NCBI GenBank assembly: GCA_963682025.1
Contig: OY821520.1
Location: 84,163,465-84,227,464, forward strand
Reading direction: 5' to 3'
Length of the DNA: 64,000 nucleotides
DNA from: Cordilura impudica
Lineage: Eukaryota > Arthropoda > Insecta > Diptera > Scathophagidae
Below are positions 53,930-64,000 of the stretch, in pieces. Position numbers and translations under genes: made by a program. How positions within the stretch are numbered: the stretch's first letter is position 1; each line of letters begins with the position of its first letter. The notes under the pieces are model-generated. The model did not search any database. It was not told the DNA's origin and saw only the letters and a list, made by a program, of their open reading frames with translations.

Positions 53930-55330
53930 GACACTAAATGTTTACTTTGTTCGGGGGTACCACGCCCATTGATGTGATCCCGCCCATTTTTTCGTACTAA
54001 CATTGATAACTTACGAAATCACACTATTTTGTATGGGGGTACCACGCCCACCGATGGGATCCCGCCCATTTTTCCGCAACTCTTCAATTTAGTTTAATAT
54101 GTATGTACATGTACATAGTAGTACTCCAGATATTACATGTTGAAATTAGAAGTTAAAAATTCACTTTGTATGGGAGGTACCACACCCACTTGAAAAATCC
54201 AAAAAAAATATTGCCTACTTTTTCTTCCGGATAGGCAGTTACCATTGGTCAGGTCCTGCCCATTTTTTTTTTCGAGTACTAACGTTCATAACTTATGAAC
54301 TCACGCAAAATCTCAAGAGATTATCTATTACGGTACTCTAGATATATGACATTTAATATTTTCTTCGTATGGTGGGTACCATGCCCACTGATCTGTTCCC
54401 GCCCATTTTTTCCGCAACTTTTCGAATTATTGTAACATGAACATGTACATAGTTTCAGAAGTCTTGCTGTCGTGGTTCTCCAGATATTATATGTTAAAAT
54501 TAGATGTTAAAAGTTCACTTTGTATGGAAGGTACCACGCCCACTGGTCCGATCCCGCCCATTTTTTATGGAACTACTCACATTAGTAACTCATAAACTCA
54601 GACAAAGTTGCAAGGCTTTCACTATTGCAGTTCTTAAGATATATGACATTTAATATTTTCTTTGTATGGGAGGTACCACGCCCATTGGTCCGATCCTGCC
54701 CATTTTTTTTTCGAGTACTAACGTTCATAACTTATGAACTCACGCAAAATCTCAAGAGATTATCTATTACGGTACTCTAGATATAAGACATTTAATATTT
54801 TCTTCGTATGGTGGGTACCACGCCCACTGATCTGTTCCCGCCCATTTTTTCCGCAACTTTTCGAATTATTGTAACATGAACATTTACATAGTTTCAGAAG
54901 TCCTGCTGTCGTGGTACTCCAGATATTATATGTTAAAATTAGATGTTAAGAATTCCCTTTGTATGGGAGGTGCAACGCCCACTGGTCCGATCCCGCCCAT
55001 TTTTTATGGGACTACTCACACTAACAACTCATAAACTCTGACAAAGTTGCAAGGCTTTCACTATTGCAGTTCTTGAAATATATGACATTATATATTTACT
55101 TTGTATGGGAGGTACCACGCCCATTGGTCCGATCCCGCCCATTCTTTCCGCAACTCTTTGAATTATTTTTATATGTACATGTGCTTAGTTTCAGAACTCT
55201 TGCTGTCGTAGGACTCCAGATATTATATGTTGAAATTAGATGTTAAAAATCCACTTTGTATGGGAGGTGCCACGCCCACTTGAAAAATCCAAAAAAAAAT
55301 ATAGCCTACTTTTCCTTCCAGATAGGCAGT
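53930..55330 (-). repeat. Helitron tandem units with GTACCACGCCCA
   Basis: Ten units carry TATGGGAGGTACCACGCCCA and then CGATCCCGCCCATTTT (about 53946, 54030, 54166, 54367, 54522, 54661, 54803, 54958, 55099, 55255). Units alternate between two types, giving a ~295-bp higher-order period in the middle: 54240-54530 and 54680-54970 are nearly the same. These GC-rich words stand out in AT-rich DNA and recur in the other Helitrons here. Confidence 0.8.
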
Positions 55331-55436
55331 TACCTACTGTAAAAATTTCAAGACGATCGGTCCAGTGGTGTAGTCGCCTATAAACCACAAACCAACAAAC
55401 CAACAAACATACACAACTCCATTGTTATATATAAGA

Positions 55437-56042
55437 TTTTTCTTTGTAACGCAATACGTTCCTGTGCAATAAACTTAAGACTCAATTTTGTTATACATGA
55501 AATGGAATTAAATAAATAAATAATCAATATTCTGAAATCCCCAAAATATTTTCCAGGTTAAATTTTAGATATTATTGGCCCATTGTGTCAATGCTTGTTT
55601 AGTTTCTTGCTTCAGTTTACAGTTTCAGTTTTGGTAATCAACGATACAATGCATACCAAAGTAGCAGACTTATTTGTTGTACTTAACAACCAGAACAAAT
55701 TTCCCTCCCTAATAAAAGCAAAGTATTTTCTTTTTTCTTTTCAATTCAGTCATATGACTACAGACAGTATTGTTGAAGCAAAAGAAAAGTTTCTATCTGA
55801 AGAATTAAACTTAAATTTTTAATGGCTTTAGCAGCTTTACATATTTATGTATTTGAAATTTTTACATAAATTTACGAGAGGTTATTGTTAAATATGCATC
55901 TAAAAGTTTTTTTTTTATTTCAATTGTTTAATTTTATGAAAATTGTTTTTAAAAATTCCATAGTACTTAAATTGAAGATTTTATATTCTATGGTTGTTTA
56001 ATGTTTGTGTGTGTGTGTGTAGTTGAATAAATTGAAACTTAC
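55437..56042 (-). other. Start of the putative first intron
   Basis: AT-rich sequence just after the GTAAGT donor. It has a GTGTGTGTGTGTGT run at 56007-56020. A frame at 55583-55822 (plus strand) has no motif. No transposon ends were found. Confidence 0.4.
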
Positions 56043-56068
56043 CGCAATATTACTTCGTCTGTTGTCAT
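56043..56068 (-). CDS. Start exon of an unrecognised host gene
   Basis: The minus strand reads ATG-ACA-ACA-GAC-GAA-GTA-ATA-TTG-CG followed by GTAAGTTT, a strong donor: M-T-T-D-E-V-I-L and two bases of the next codon. An in-frame TAA at 56095-56093 lies 27 nt upstream, so this ATG is the first in its frame. The exon at 23862-23784 completes the split codon and continues open. The first residues are acidic and not hydrophobic, so no signal peptide is predicted. The 5' untranslated end and promoter were not identified. No transposon similarity is seen. The gene identity is unknown. Confidence 0.5.
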
Positions 56069-57179
56069 GATGATATTTATTATTGCATACTTTTAGGATC
56101 AGCTAAATTTACTATCTAACAGTCTTATGTTTATTATTGGGATGCCTTTTTATTATTCTAGAAATTAAAATTAAAATTTAATATATTAACAATAATGTAA
56201 CGACAATTTAAAAAATATAAAAAATATATAAGAAATAGGATAATTAGAGTTTATTCCAATTCTCAATCATATTGAGTGAAGTAATAAATAATTAATTAAT
56301 ATAATTTCATCCTGACGATATTCACTGAGGTCACTCATGATTTCTATAAGAATAATCAACCCAATATTGAGTAAAATCTATTTATTTTTTGGTGTATACA
56401 TTTTTGAGTGATTATCGGGGAAATGATTTTATTGGGAAAGAAACTAACAAAAGCACATTTTAGGGTTTACAGTGTTTTTTTTAACCAAGAAAAAATGAAA
56501 ACAAATGTGAGTGACACATTTTTTTTTTACCACTAAAGGCCAGTTTACACTATCACACTTTGTAATGCGACCTGTCACAAAGTCGAGTTTTATGAAAAAG
56601 TAGTATCATGTAAAAAGCTTATGTTATGTAATTGAGAGTCTGTTGGATTTTATTTTTGAAGTCCGATGGTTTTAGAAACATTTCTAAAAACTTGCCATTT
56701 CCATCGGACCAGATTGTCTTTTTTTTTTTTGGTAATATTCAAAAAAAAAAGGTAAACAAAAACACAGAAAGTGGAAATAAATTTCAAAATAAATTTGCTT
56801 GTTATTCTAAACAGCTGTTTTCATTAGAATTGAGTATGATGGTGTATATGGCCTAAGTATGTAGAAATAATGTCGGTACTACTTTATGACAGTCCGATGA
56901 ATTTCATCGGATTTTTATTTCGAAAAATCATACGACTGAGTGGTATCGTGTAAATGGGTCTTAAATAATATAAAAATTTGGATTTTGACCTTCCCATGTA
57001 GAAGAACATCAAAGGATTTATATGAGAACTCTCGTTGTAAAATATCGTACAAATATATTTTATAATATGTGTATGATTTATTTAATGTTTGGAACAGAAA
57101 ATGTGATTTTAGATTATACCCAGAATCCATTTTACCGTCCGTCAATTTTAAGGCAAAAAATGGCAAAAAAATTTTAAAA
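56069..57179. other. Upstream region of the putative gene
   Basis: This should hold the 5' untranslated sequence and promoter if the start exon is right, but no clear core promoter motif stands out. The segment 56537-56960 includes words such as AAGGCCAGTTTACACTATCAC near 56537 and CGTGTAAATGGG near 56948, which look like diverged ends of a small element, not established. Confidence 0.35.
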
Positions 57180-59138
57180 AAATTAAGAAAATTTACTTTT
57201 TTAGGAAAATTTACTTAAGAAATGATAATTTAAAAAAAAAATGTACTTTTTTAAAAGGCATCTTTTCCAAAGGAAACGGTTCTTTTATGAAGAAAATTTA
57301 CTTTTTTAGAAAAAGGTATTTTTGAAAGAAAATTTACTTTTTTAAGAATATGTCCTTTTTTGATAAAGCTACTCTTTTAAGAAAAGATTCCTTATCTCTT
57401 TTAATAAAAGGTACTTTTTAAGGAACTGCACATTTTTTAATACCAAGTTTTTTAAGAAGAGGTACCTTTTAAGAAAAGGCACTTTCTTAAAAAAGGGGTT
57501 TTAGTAAGAAAATATACTTTTTTAACAAAAGGTACTTGTATAAAATATGGTACATTTAATACATTTGTATAAAATATGGTACATTTAAGAGAATTTCCTG
57601 TACTGTAATTATAAAATTTTATTTTGTTGTACAGAAAGTTATCCAATAAAGTATCCAATAAATAAAAATGTACTTTTTATGAAAAGATAATATTTTTAAA
57701 GGTACTTTTTTAAGAATATGTAGATTTTAAAATATGGTACATTTTAAGAAAAGGTACCTCTTAAGAGAATTTCCTGTACTGTAATTATAAATTTTTTTTT
57801 TGTTGTACAGGAAGTTATCCAATAAATTATCCAATAAATAAAAATTTACTTTTTATGAAAAGATTATTTTTTTAAAGGTACTTTTTTAAGAACATGTAGA
57901 TATTAAACAATACTTTTTTTTAAGCCCTTCAAAAAATGTGCTTTTGTAAGAAAAGGTGCTATTGTAAGAAAAGGTTTTCTTTTAAAAGAAAGGAAGAGAA
58001 ATTTTTAAAGGAAAAGTTACTTTAATTAAAAAAATACTATTTTTAAAAAGGTAGTCTTTTAATAAAAGGTACTTTTTTAGGAAATGGTATATTTTTACTA
58101 TAAGGTACTATTTCAGTAAAAAAAAGTACTTTTTTAAATAAGGTACTTTTTAGAAGAAAGGAAGAGATACTTTTAAAAGAAAAGTTACTTTTTTTTTTTA
58201 AAAAATACTATTTTTAAAAAGATACACTTTTAATAAAAAGTACTTTTTTATGAAATGTTACTTTTTAATATAAGGTAATATTTCAGTAAAAAAAAGTACT
58301 TTTTTGAGTAAGGCACTTTTTAGGAAATAAAAGGTGCTTCTTGAAGAGGTGTTTTTCAGAACATGAAAATGGTGTTTATTAAGTAAATGTACCTTTCTGA
58401 AAAAGGGTAGTATTTTTAGGATGGGTACATTTTTAAGAAAATTTACTTTAAAATAATAATTTTTAAGGAGAGATACCTTTTAAGTAGAGCTACGTTTTAC
58501 ATAGAAAATACTTTATTTATAAAAGGTACTCTTTTAAGAAGTTTTTTATTTTTAACTGAAAAACTCGATTTTTGCTATAAAAAGTCGTTTAATTTGTTGT
58601 TAAAAAATGGAAAAAAAACGCTTTATGATTAGCTGGTGATTTATTTGTAGAAATAGTGTATAAAATTTTAAACGAATCAGTCAAGTAGATTTTGAGTTAT
58701 GAAGTTCACGGACTTCAAACATGTTGTTTGTGAGAACATCGATTTAGTTTTTTTAAAAACTGGGGCCAAATCACCGCATTCGTTATCGAAATTTTTCGAT
58801 CGAAATCATTTTGTTATTTCCCAAAATAAAATGTTAAGAATAATTTTTCTTTGTGACAGTGTAAAATTATGGCTTCTGGTTAAGAAGAAAAGCGAATCGT
58901 GGTCGAGCGTTTGTCAGTCTTCTTCAAATCATAAACCAAAATATGGAATTTCGATTGATTTTACTCGATATCGAATGCGGTGATTTGGCCCCTGATTTAT
59001 ATACAATATACTGTATGAGGCCGGTCGTTTAAAAAGCTGTATCTTCGTTAGATTTGCTCTGATGAAAGGAGGTACCTTAGCAAAAGGTAATTTAAAAAAA
59101 ACTCTTTTTACGAAAATGTACTATTTTAATGAAAGGTT
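57180..59138. repeat. Degenerate GGTAC-T-run array, left block
   Basis: About 2 kb of imperfect repeats of roughly 15-25 bp with the core AAAAGGTACTTTTTTAAG. Unit length drifts and both strands look alike because the unit is nearly palindromic. A ~170-bp segment with CCTGTACTGTAATTATAAA is duplicated at 57595 and 57773. Interrupted by a MITE (58760-58994) and by ~180 bp of unrelated sequence. Confidence 0.8.
58760..58994. mobile_element. MITE with CAAATCACCGCA ends, copy 3
   Basis: Best-preserved copy. It starts CTGGGGCCAAATCACCGCAT and ends ATGCGGTGATTTGGCCCCTG, with the inverted match continuing to TTATCGA/TCGATA (about 28 bp). 235 bp long. The target duplication is unclear. It lies in the GGTAC-type array. 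Confidence 0.75.
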
Positions 59139-61739
59139 TTTTTTTTTTTTTTTTTTTGTTAACCAATACTCAGGGGATGCCCCCTACAAATGCAGTACAT
59201 TGTGTTGATTTAAGGAAAATAGGTTATGGGAAGGAGGAGAGAGGGAGTAGTGTTTATGGATATTTGACTTAAATTTTATTAGATTATAACTGTCAGGAAA
59301 GACCTCTGCGGGGAGTTTATTCCACATACGGCTAGTTCGATTGATAAACGAATTCTCTCTGTAATGCGTTGTGCGGTCAACTGGACAATAGACTACAAAC
59401 GGATGTGATCTACTAGAGAAGCGGGTAGAGCGAGCCGAAACTCGGGCACTTGGAATAAGTTCGCTAATCTCAGAAGAACATTTCCCATGGTAATATCTAT
59501 AGAACAGTGCTATTCAACCCACATTCCGACGGTGTTCCAATGAAACAATAGAATTGGATACCCTATTGTCATTGATTAGCGCCAACGCCCTCCTTTGCAC
59601 ACGGTCCAGTAGCTCCAAAATAGACTTCGAAGCCCCTGCCCATATATAGGAGTTGTATTCCATTTTCGATCGGATGTAAGTGGTATAGATTTTAAGGAGA
59701 TCAGAAGGAGTGAAGTAATTTTTACACAGTTTTAGAAAACCAAGACACTTGAATGCTTCTTTCGACACTTGAAAAACATGCTCGTTCCAACGAACATCAC
59801 ATTGAATTCTCATGCCCAGAACATCAAGAGTATCCGATTCCTCAATACCTATACCACCCATATATATAGATGACATTGTTGATTCTATGGGTCAACATAC
59901 AACATTGGGTCTTTAGCGCATTAAAATCAACCCTATTCGCATTAAATTCAACCCTACACGTATTGTTCGGTCTCTGAGAAAACTCGATATATATCGAGAG
60001 AAGTCATTACCGACCCCAAATGCAATAAGCTTTGATATCAATGCACCGTGCCATACACGGTCGAATGCCTTGGAAATATCCAGAGCAACCACTTTACTTT
60101 CGCCAAAATTGCGAATGGATCGACTCCAGCGCTCAGAAAGTAGAGAACAGGTCTCCCGTGGAACGATTTCTACGGAAGCCATACCGTCGACCATTAAGAA
60201 GTGAGTTGGCCTCTAGGTAGTTCACAAGGTGGAAATTGATCTTGCTCTCCATCACCTTTGAGAGCGCAGAGCAGATTGCAATTGGACGGTAATTTTCAGG
60301 GTTATTAGCCGCAACCTTTTTAGGGATTGGCTGGACATTAGCAACCTTCCAGCAAGAGGGAAAGACTCCCGCACGATACGAAAGGCTGAAAAGGTTGGCC
60401 AATGGACTGGCTAGCGTCGAAGAGCACTGCTTCAGCACCAGTGCTGGTATACCATCCGGTCCCGGAGACTTGTTAATGTTGAGACCCGAAAGAACCTTTT
60501 TAACTGCACGTGCCAGGAAGAATATTTTAGGCAGAGTACATGATACTCTTTCGAGTTCGGGCAGTGGTTGATCGCTATCCGGCAAAAATGAATTTTTTGC
60601 AAAAAGTTCAGCTAAAAGGTTAGCCTTATCAACCGGGTCAGTGAATATTTGGTCATTCATTATAAGAGTTGGGATAGCAGAACTAGCATTATTCTTTACT
60701 CTTTTAACAAATGACCAAAAGCTCTTGCTGCCCCGAGGAACAGAAAGAACTTTAGCACGAAGATGCTGATCGTGAAGAAACTTTTCGCGCCTTAGTACTT
60801 TGGCACATTCATTTCTCGCCTGTTTGCGTAACAGTTCAGTGACGGAATTTTTATTTTCACGCCAAAGTCTGAATGCTTCCTCTCTAGATCTGACTGCATC
60901 TCTGCAAGTTTGGTTAAACCAAGATTTTTGATTAGATTTAGCCGAAATGTACTTTGATGGAATGAATAATCTCATACCAAGCACAATTATTTTTTCCACC
61001 ATTATCGCTGCAGCGTCAATATTATTGTCCAGGAAACAAATTTTCCAGTTGAAATGCTTGAAGAAATCGTTGAGCTCGGCCCAATGAGCCTTTTCGTAGA
61101 TGGAAACTGAGCGTTTCATAGCTGGTGTTGAAACACTGTGAAGTACAGAGTACGAAAAAGAAGCGGAAATGGTACAATGATCCGAATTACCAAGAGGTGC
61201 AACTATTTTCACTTCATACTTGTCAGGGTGTGAAGTTAGAAAAAGGTCGAGAGTATTCTGTCTTTGCCCTTCAATCACGGAATGTGCGTTGGTTCATTCA
61301 CTAGGTGCGCTAAGTGGTTATGCGCGGCGAAAAGCTCAACGTAACGGCCTTCGGGAGTTGTTTGACTCGAATGGTGAAGCCAAGAAGAGTTGTGAATATT
61401 AAAATCGCCGGCAACTACGATTTCGCTATTCGGGCAACTCTCTAGGATTCAGAAAGGGCATCGAAGCTATTATAGGTATGCTCCCTTTCTATGTTTGGGC
61501 TTCTGTAAAGAAACCCGAAATGTAAAATGTTTGACCTGATTTTGAACTTAACCCAAAGTGAGTTAAATTCTGCATCATTACAGTTATAATGTTGCTGGAA
61601 CTGGTACACAACATTGTCACGAATGTACATTGCAAGGCCCCTATGGAAAGAAAAAAGGGATAGAAGATGATAACCAGGTACACGAAAATCCTGTGGATCA
61701 GCATCCTCACTCACCTGGGTCTCACATAAGGCGAAAAGT
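59139..61739 (-). pseudogene. LINE, copy 3, internally deleted, with poly-A tail
   Basis: A non-LTR retrotransposon read right to left. 61714-61442 is part of the endonuclease (L-A-M-Y-I-R-D, then F-L-Y-R-S-P-N). 61278-60133 continues with the endonuclease end (L-G-N-S-D-H-C) and the RT entry (I-N-K-S-P-G-P-D-G-I-P-A, then P-E-N-Y-R-P-I-A-I-C). 60194-59913 has motif A (A-L-D-I-S-K-A-F-D-R-V-W-H). It then jumps at about 59925 into the C-terminal frame 59876-59514, so motifs B and C (the Y-x-D-D box) are missing. A T-run at 59139-59159 on the plus strand is the poly-A tail. Same family as 7070-7860. Inserted in the GGTAC array. Confidence 0.8.
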
Positions 61740-63060
61740 TTTTAAGAAAATTTAATTTTTTAAGAAAAAGTTTTTTTTAAGAAAATGTAGTTTTTAGGAA
61801 AGGGTACTTTTTAATAAAAGATACTTGTTAAAAAAGTTAATTCTTAAAAAAGGAATTTTTTTAATAAATATACTTTTTTTAAGAAAATTTGCATTTTTAA
61901 GAAAAGCAATTTCTTTCATACAAATAATTTTTTTTAAGAAAAGGTACTTTTTTAAGAAAAGCTACTTATTTAGGAAATACTACTTTAAAAAACATTTTTA
62001 AGAAGTACTTTTTTAAGAAGTGAACATTTTTCATTAAAATGTAAATTTTTCATAAAAAGTACTACTTTTTTCATAAAAAAAAATCTTTTAAGTAAGGGTA
62101 ATTTTTAAACAAAAGGTATTTTTTTAAGAAAAAGTATTTTTCCAGAAAGTCTATTTTTTTAAGAAGAGATATTTTTTTATTGAATATTCAATGACGGGCT
62201 TCCAAGGTCATTTCAAGATTAAAATAAAATATTATTATTTAATTTTTTCTGAATATTCATTAAATAATACAAAAAAAGGTTGATATATAAAGAAAATTAA
62301 ATGATAATTTTTTTTATTAAAACGTACATTTTTCATAAAAAGTACTTTTTTAAACTCTTTCTTTTAACTCATACTCTCTATCTGTCTGTCTGTCTGTTGT
62401 AGGGCAACCCCATTCCCCCTTTTCCAATTTATCTGAAACTTGGCCCATAGCCTTGTTGTGACTAGAGACTAATTTTGGGGTAGTCACGCACAGTCACGCA
62501 TAGTCACGCACAGTAACGGAGTGATCTAAATGTTATTTCCCCTCATCCGAACGATCTGAAACTTGGTCTATACAATTGCTGTAAAGAGAGATTAACTTCG
62601 ACATAGTCACGCACAGTCACGTGGTGATTTAAAACCCATTTCCCCTTATCCGATCGATCTGAAACTTGGTCGATAGACTGGCTGTGAAAAAAGACTAACT
62701 CTGATATTGTCACGAACAGTCACGCATAGTCACGCACAGTCATGGAGAGATTAAAATCTCACTTCCCCTCAACCGATCGATCTGAAGCTTCGTCCATAGA
62801 CTTGCTGTGGCCAAAGATTAATTTTAAGATAGTAACATATGCATAAGGAAAGAAAGAGTTTTAATAAAAACTTTGTTTTACATTATTTAAAAAAAGCTCC
62901 TTTTATGCAAAAGTAACTTTGCTTAGAAAAGTTAAGAAAATTTTTTAAGAATTTGTTCTTTTTCAAGAAAAGGTAATTTTTTATGAAAATTTGCTTTTTA
63001 AGAATATTAAATTTTTTGAAAATTATACTATTTGAACAAATGATACTCGTTAAGAAAATG
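61740..63060. repeat. Degenerate GGTAC-T-run array, right block
   Basis: The same low-complexity units as 57180-59138 resume at the far side of the LINE, so one array was split by the LINE. It is interrupted at 62160-62290 by AT-rich non-unit sequence and at 62400-62845 by another tandem repeat. Confidence 0.75.
62400..62845 (+). repeat. Tandem repeat with AGTCACGCACAG words
   Basis: Four imperfect units of ~105-125 bp. Each has TTCCCCTCATCCGATCGATC, GAAACTTGGTC-ATAGACTTGCTGTG and a run of AGTCACGCACAGTCACGCAT. It is preceded by TCTATCTGTCTGTCTGTCTG at 62377, which resembles a Helitron 5' end. No 3' end was found. GC content is clearly above its surroundings. Confidence 0.7.
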
Positions 63061-63950
63061 TAGACGTATGGGTGATAATTTTATGAAATAAAATAATAAT
63101 CATAAAGCGTTACAGAGTCAGTCGATGATGAGCGTAACTATATACTAAGATTAACTTAAAGAGCATACATGCATATTTCTGCATTTCTAGTAGCTTTCTA
63201 TCTTTGAAAATCTTCATATACAAAATCTTAATTAAATAATTATATATTCAGTTTGAATATTTTCAATAACAGCTTATAATGTAAAAAGAAAGCATTTATG
63301 TTCAACCAGCATTGATAATATTTATTTATGCACTCGTATGTATATGAAAACAATGACTAGACTAAATAATCTAATAACATCATAGAATCATTAAAATGAC
63401 ACTATTACAGAAAAAAAAGCCAATCCCGCATTTTGAAATCAATTCAAATAAGATCAGACTTTCTTTCAGAAGCACGTTTATAATTATTTACTTCACATTC
63501 ATATTAAACATTCCATTGAATGGAATTTTTCATTTTTGCTCCCTCCCCCCTTTCCTAACATGCACATGTTTTTAAATAAGCGTGATCCATTCATACATAT
63601 TTGTATTGTATTATTAAATGAGTTTCTTCAACTTCAACCCCATTCTGCAGTGGCATTGCAATATTTTTTTTTTTTTAACAAAATTCATTCCAATTTCTTA
63701 TACTTTTACACTCAATACAATTGTGGCCATAAAATTATTTATTAGAAACATCGTTTTATTGTTGTAATTTTGCAATAAGTTGCTGATTCTCTGCACATTT
63801 TCAACGTACACACATGTGTGGAAATTGAAACAGAGCTAAAAAGGATTGAAGTCATAGATTTTTTTCGATTACTTAAGAAATAAATAACAAATTAAAATTT
63901 TTAGGAAAAAATAAAGAAAAAAAACTGTCAATCGAATCGTTTTTTTGCAG
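63061..63950. other. AT-rich DNA, no gene seen
   Basis: No repeats or coding motifs are recognised. It ends in a pyrimidine tract, TCGTTTTTTTGCAG, at 63937-63950 that could be a splice acceptor for the candidate exon that follows. Confidence 0.4.
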
Positions 63951-64000
63951 CAATGAAATTACTAGATTTTGAAATTACGATGCTCAATGAAAATGTGGAT
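63951..64000 (+). CDS. Candidate exon running off the window
   Basis: After TTTTTTTGCAG the sequence is CAATGAAATTACTAGATTTT and stays open to the window edge. From the ATG at 63953 it reads M-K-L-L-D-F-E-I-T-M, then L-N-E-N-V-D, with codon use more balanced than the surrounding AT-rich DNA. It could be the first coding exon of a gene diverging from the minus-strand gene at 56068. Only 16 codons are visible, so chance is a real alternative. Confidence 0.25.

Larger units (their letters stand above)
49974..55436 (-). mobile_element. Large Helitron carrying nested insertions
   Basis: On the minus strand the 5' end is TCTTATATATAACAATGGAG after an A (55436), and the 3' end is GGGTTACTGCTAG before T (49974). 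The 3' terminal ~50 bp (CGCTTCGCTAC and the AACCCG word) resemble those at 33814, so the two share a 3' end type. Most of 53930-55330 is tandem GTACCACGCCCA units. The body was enlarged by a microsatellite and by a hAT element at 51060-53880. No helicase or Rep sequence is seen. Confidence 0.65.
23863..56042 (-). other. Probable 32-kb first coding intron
   Basis: Bounded on the minus strand by the GTAAGT donor at 56042 and the TTTACTTTCAG acceptor at 23863. It joins codon parts CG|G in frame. It contains most of the transposons listed here. That the two exons belong to one transcript is inferred from splice signals and phase only. Confidence 0.5.

Noticed and set aside
53930..55330. Regular repeats considered as a CRISPR-like array
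   Set aside because: Unit length (~145 bp), imperfect units and Helitron ends in a eukaryotic context rule it out.
56537..56960. Possible small element with CAGTTTACAC-like ends
   Set aside because: The inverted match is short and imperfect and no second copy is visible in the window.

Overview
This window looks like AT-rich nuclear DNA from a higher fly (Diptera). The inference rests on the base composition, the clear GT-AG splice sites, and the transposon set, especially DINE-1/mini-me-like Helentrons with a (GTCY)n block. The species cannot be named from the sequence alone; a calyptrate or similar fly is a guess. There is no operon, phage or bacterial content.

Only two segments look like host coding sequence, and both are on the minus strand. 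One is a start exon at 56043-56068: an ATG with an in-frame stop 27 nt upstream and a GTAAGT donor. The other is an internal exon at 23784-23862, with a pyrimidine-tract CAG acceptor and a GTAAGT donor. The first supplies 8 codons plus 2 nt, and the second opens with the missing base and stays open, so together they give exactly 35 codons. If they belong together, about 32.2 kb (23863-56042) is one intron of an unrecognised gene, and nearly everything inside it is transposon. A weaker candidate exon runs off the right edge on the plus strand (63951-64000).

Layout. 1-17 kb: five copies of a short non-autonomous Helitron, all in the same orientation; a 1.7 kb foldback element; several broken LINE copies; two facing Helentrons, one of them inside a Helitron. 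17-23.8 kb: mostly single-copy intron-like DNA with one Helentron and one internally deleted mariner with intact ends. 24-33 kb: a mariner, a piggyBac scrap, and a 4.7 kb foldback element whose arms are ~190-bp repeat units and whose centre is a decayed hAT transposase; then a Helitron with a helicase remnant. 33-37.4 kb: a LINE split by a compound Helitron, which itself carries a 2.2 kb element with ~175-bp terminal inverted repeats and an uninterrupted 414-residue reading frame of a type I cannot assign. This is the best candidate for something undescribed. 40-49.6 kb: a Tc3-like pseudogene, a second 2.9 kb foldback copy, degenerate repeats, Helentrons, and a small PIF/Harbinger-like element with a two-exon DNA-binding mini-gene. 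50-55.4 kb: a second large Helitron holding a long (GATAAT)n microsatellite and a nearly intact hAT element, which holds a TTAA-flanked MITE. 57-63 kb: a degenerate A/T-rich array built on a GGTAC-T-run motif, interrupted by a MITE, a LINE and a short GC-richer tandem repeat.

The genes do not form a pathway. The main biology is layered transposition, with insertion order readable from the nesting, inside and beside what is probably one very large fly intron. Identities and copy ages are judged by eye; no alignment or database search was run.
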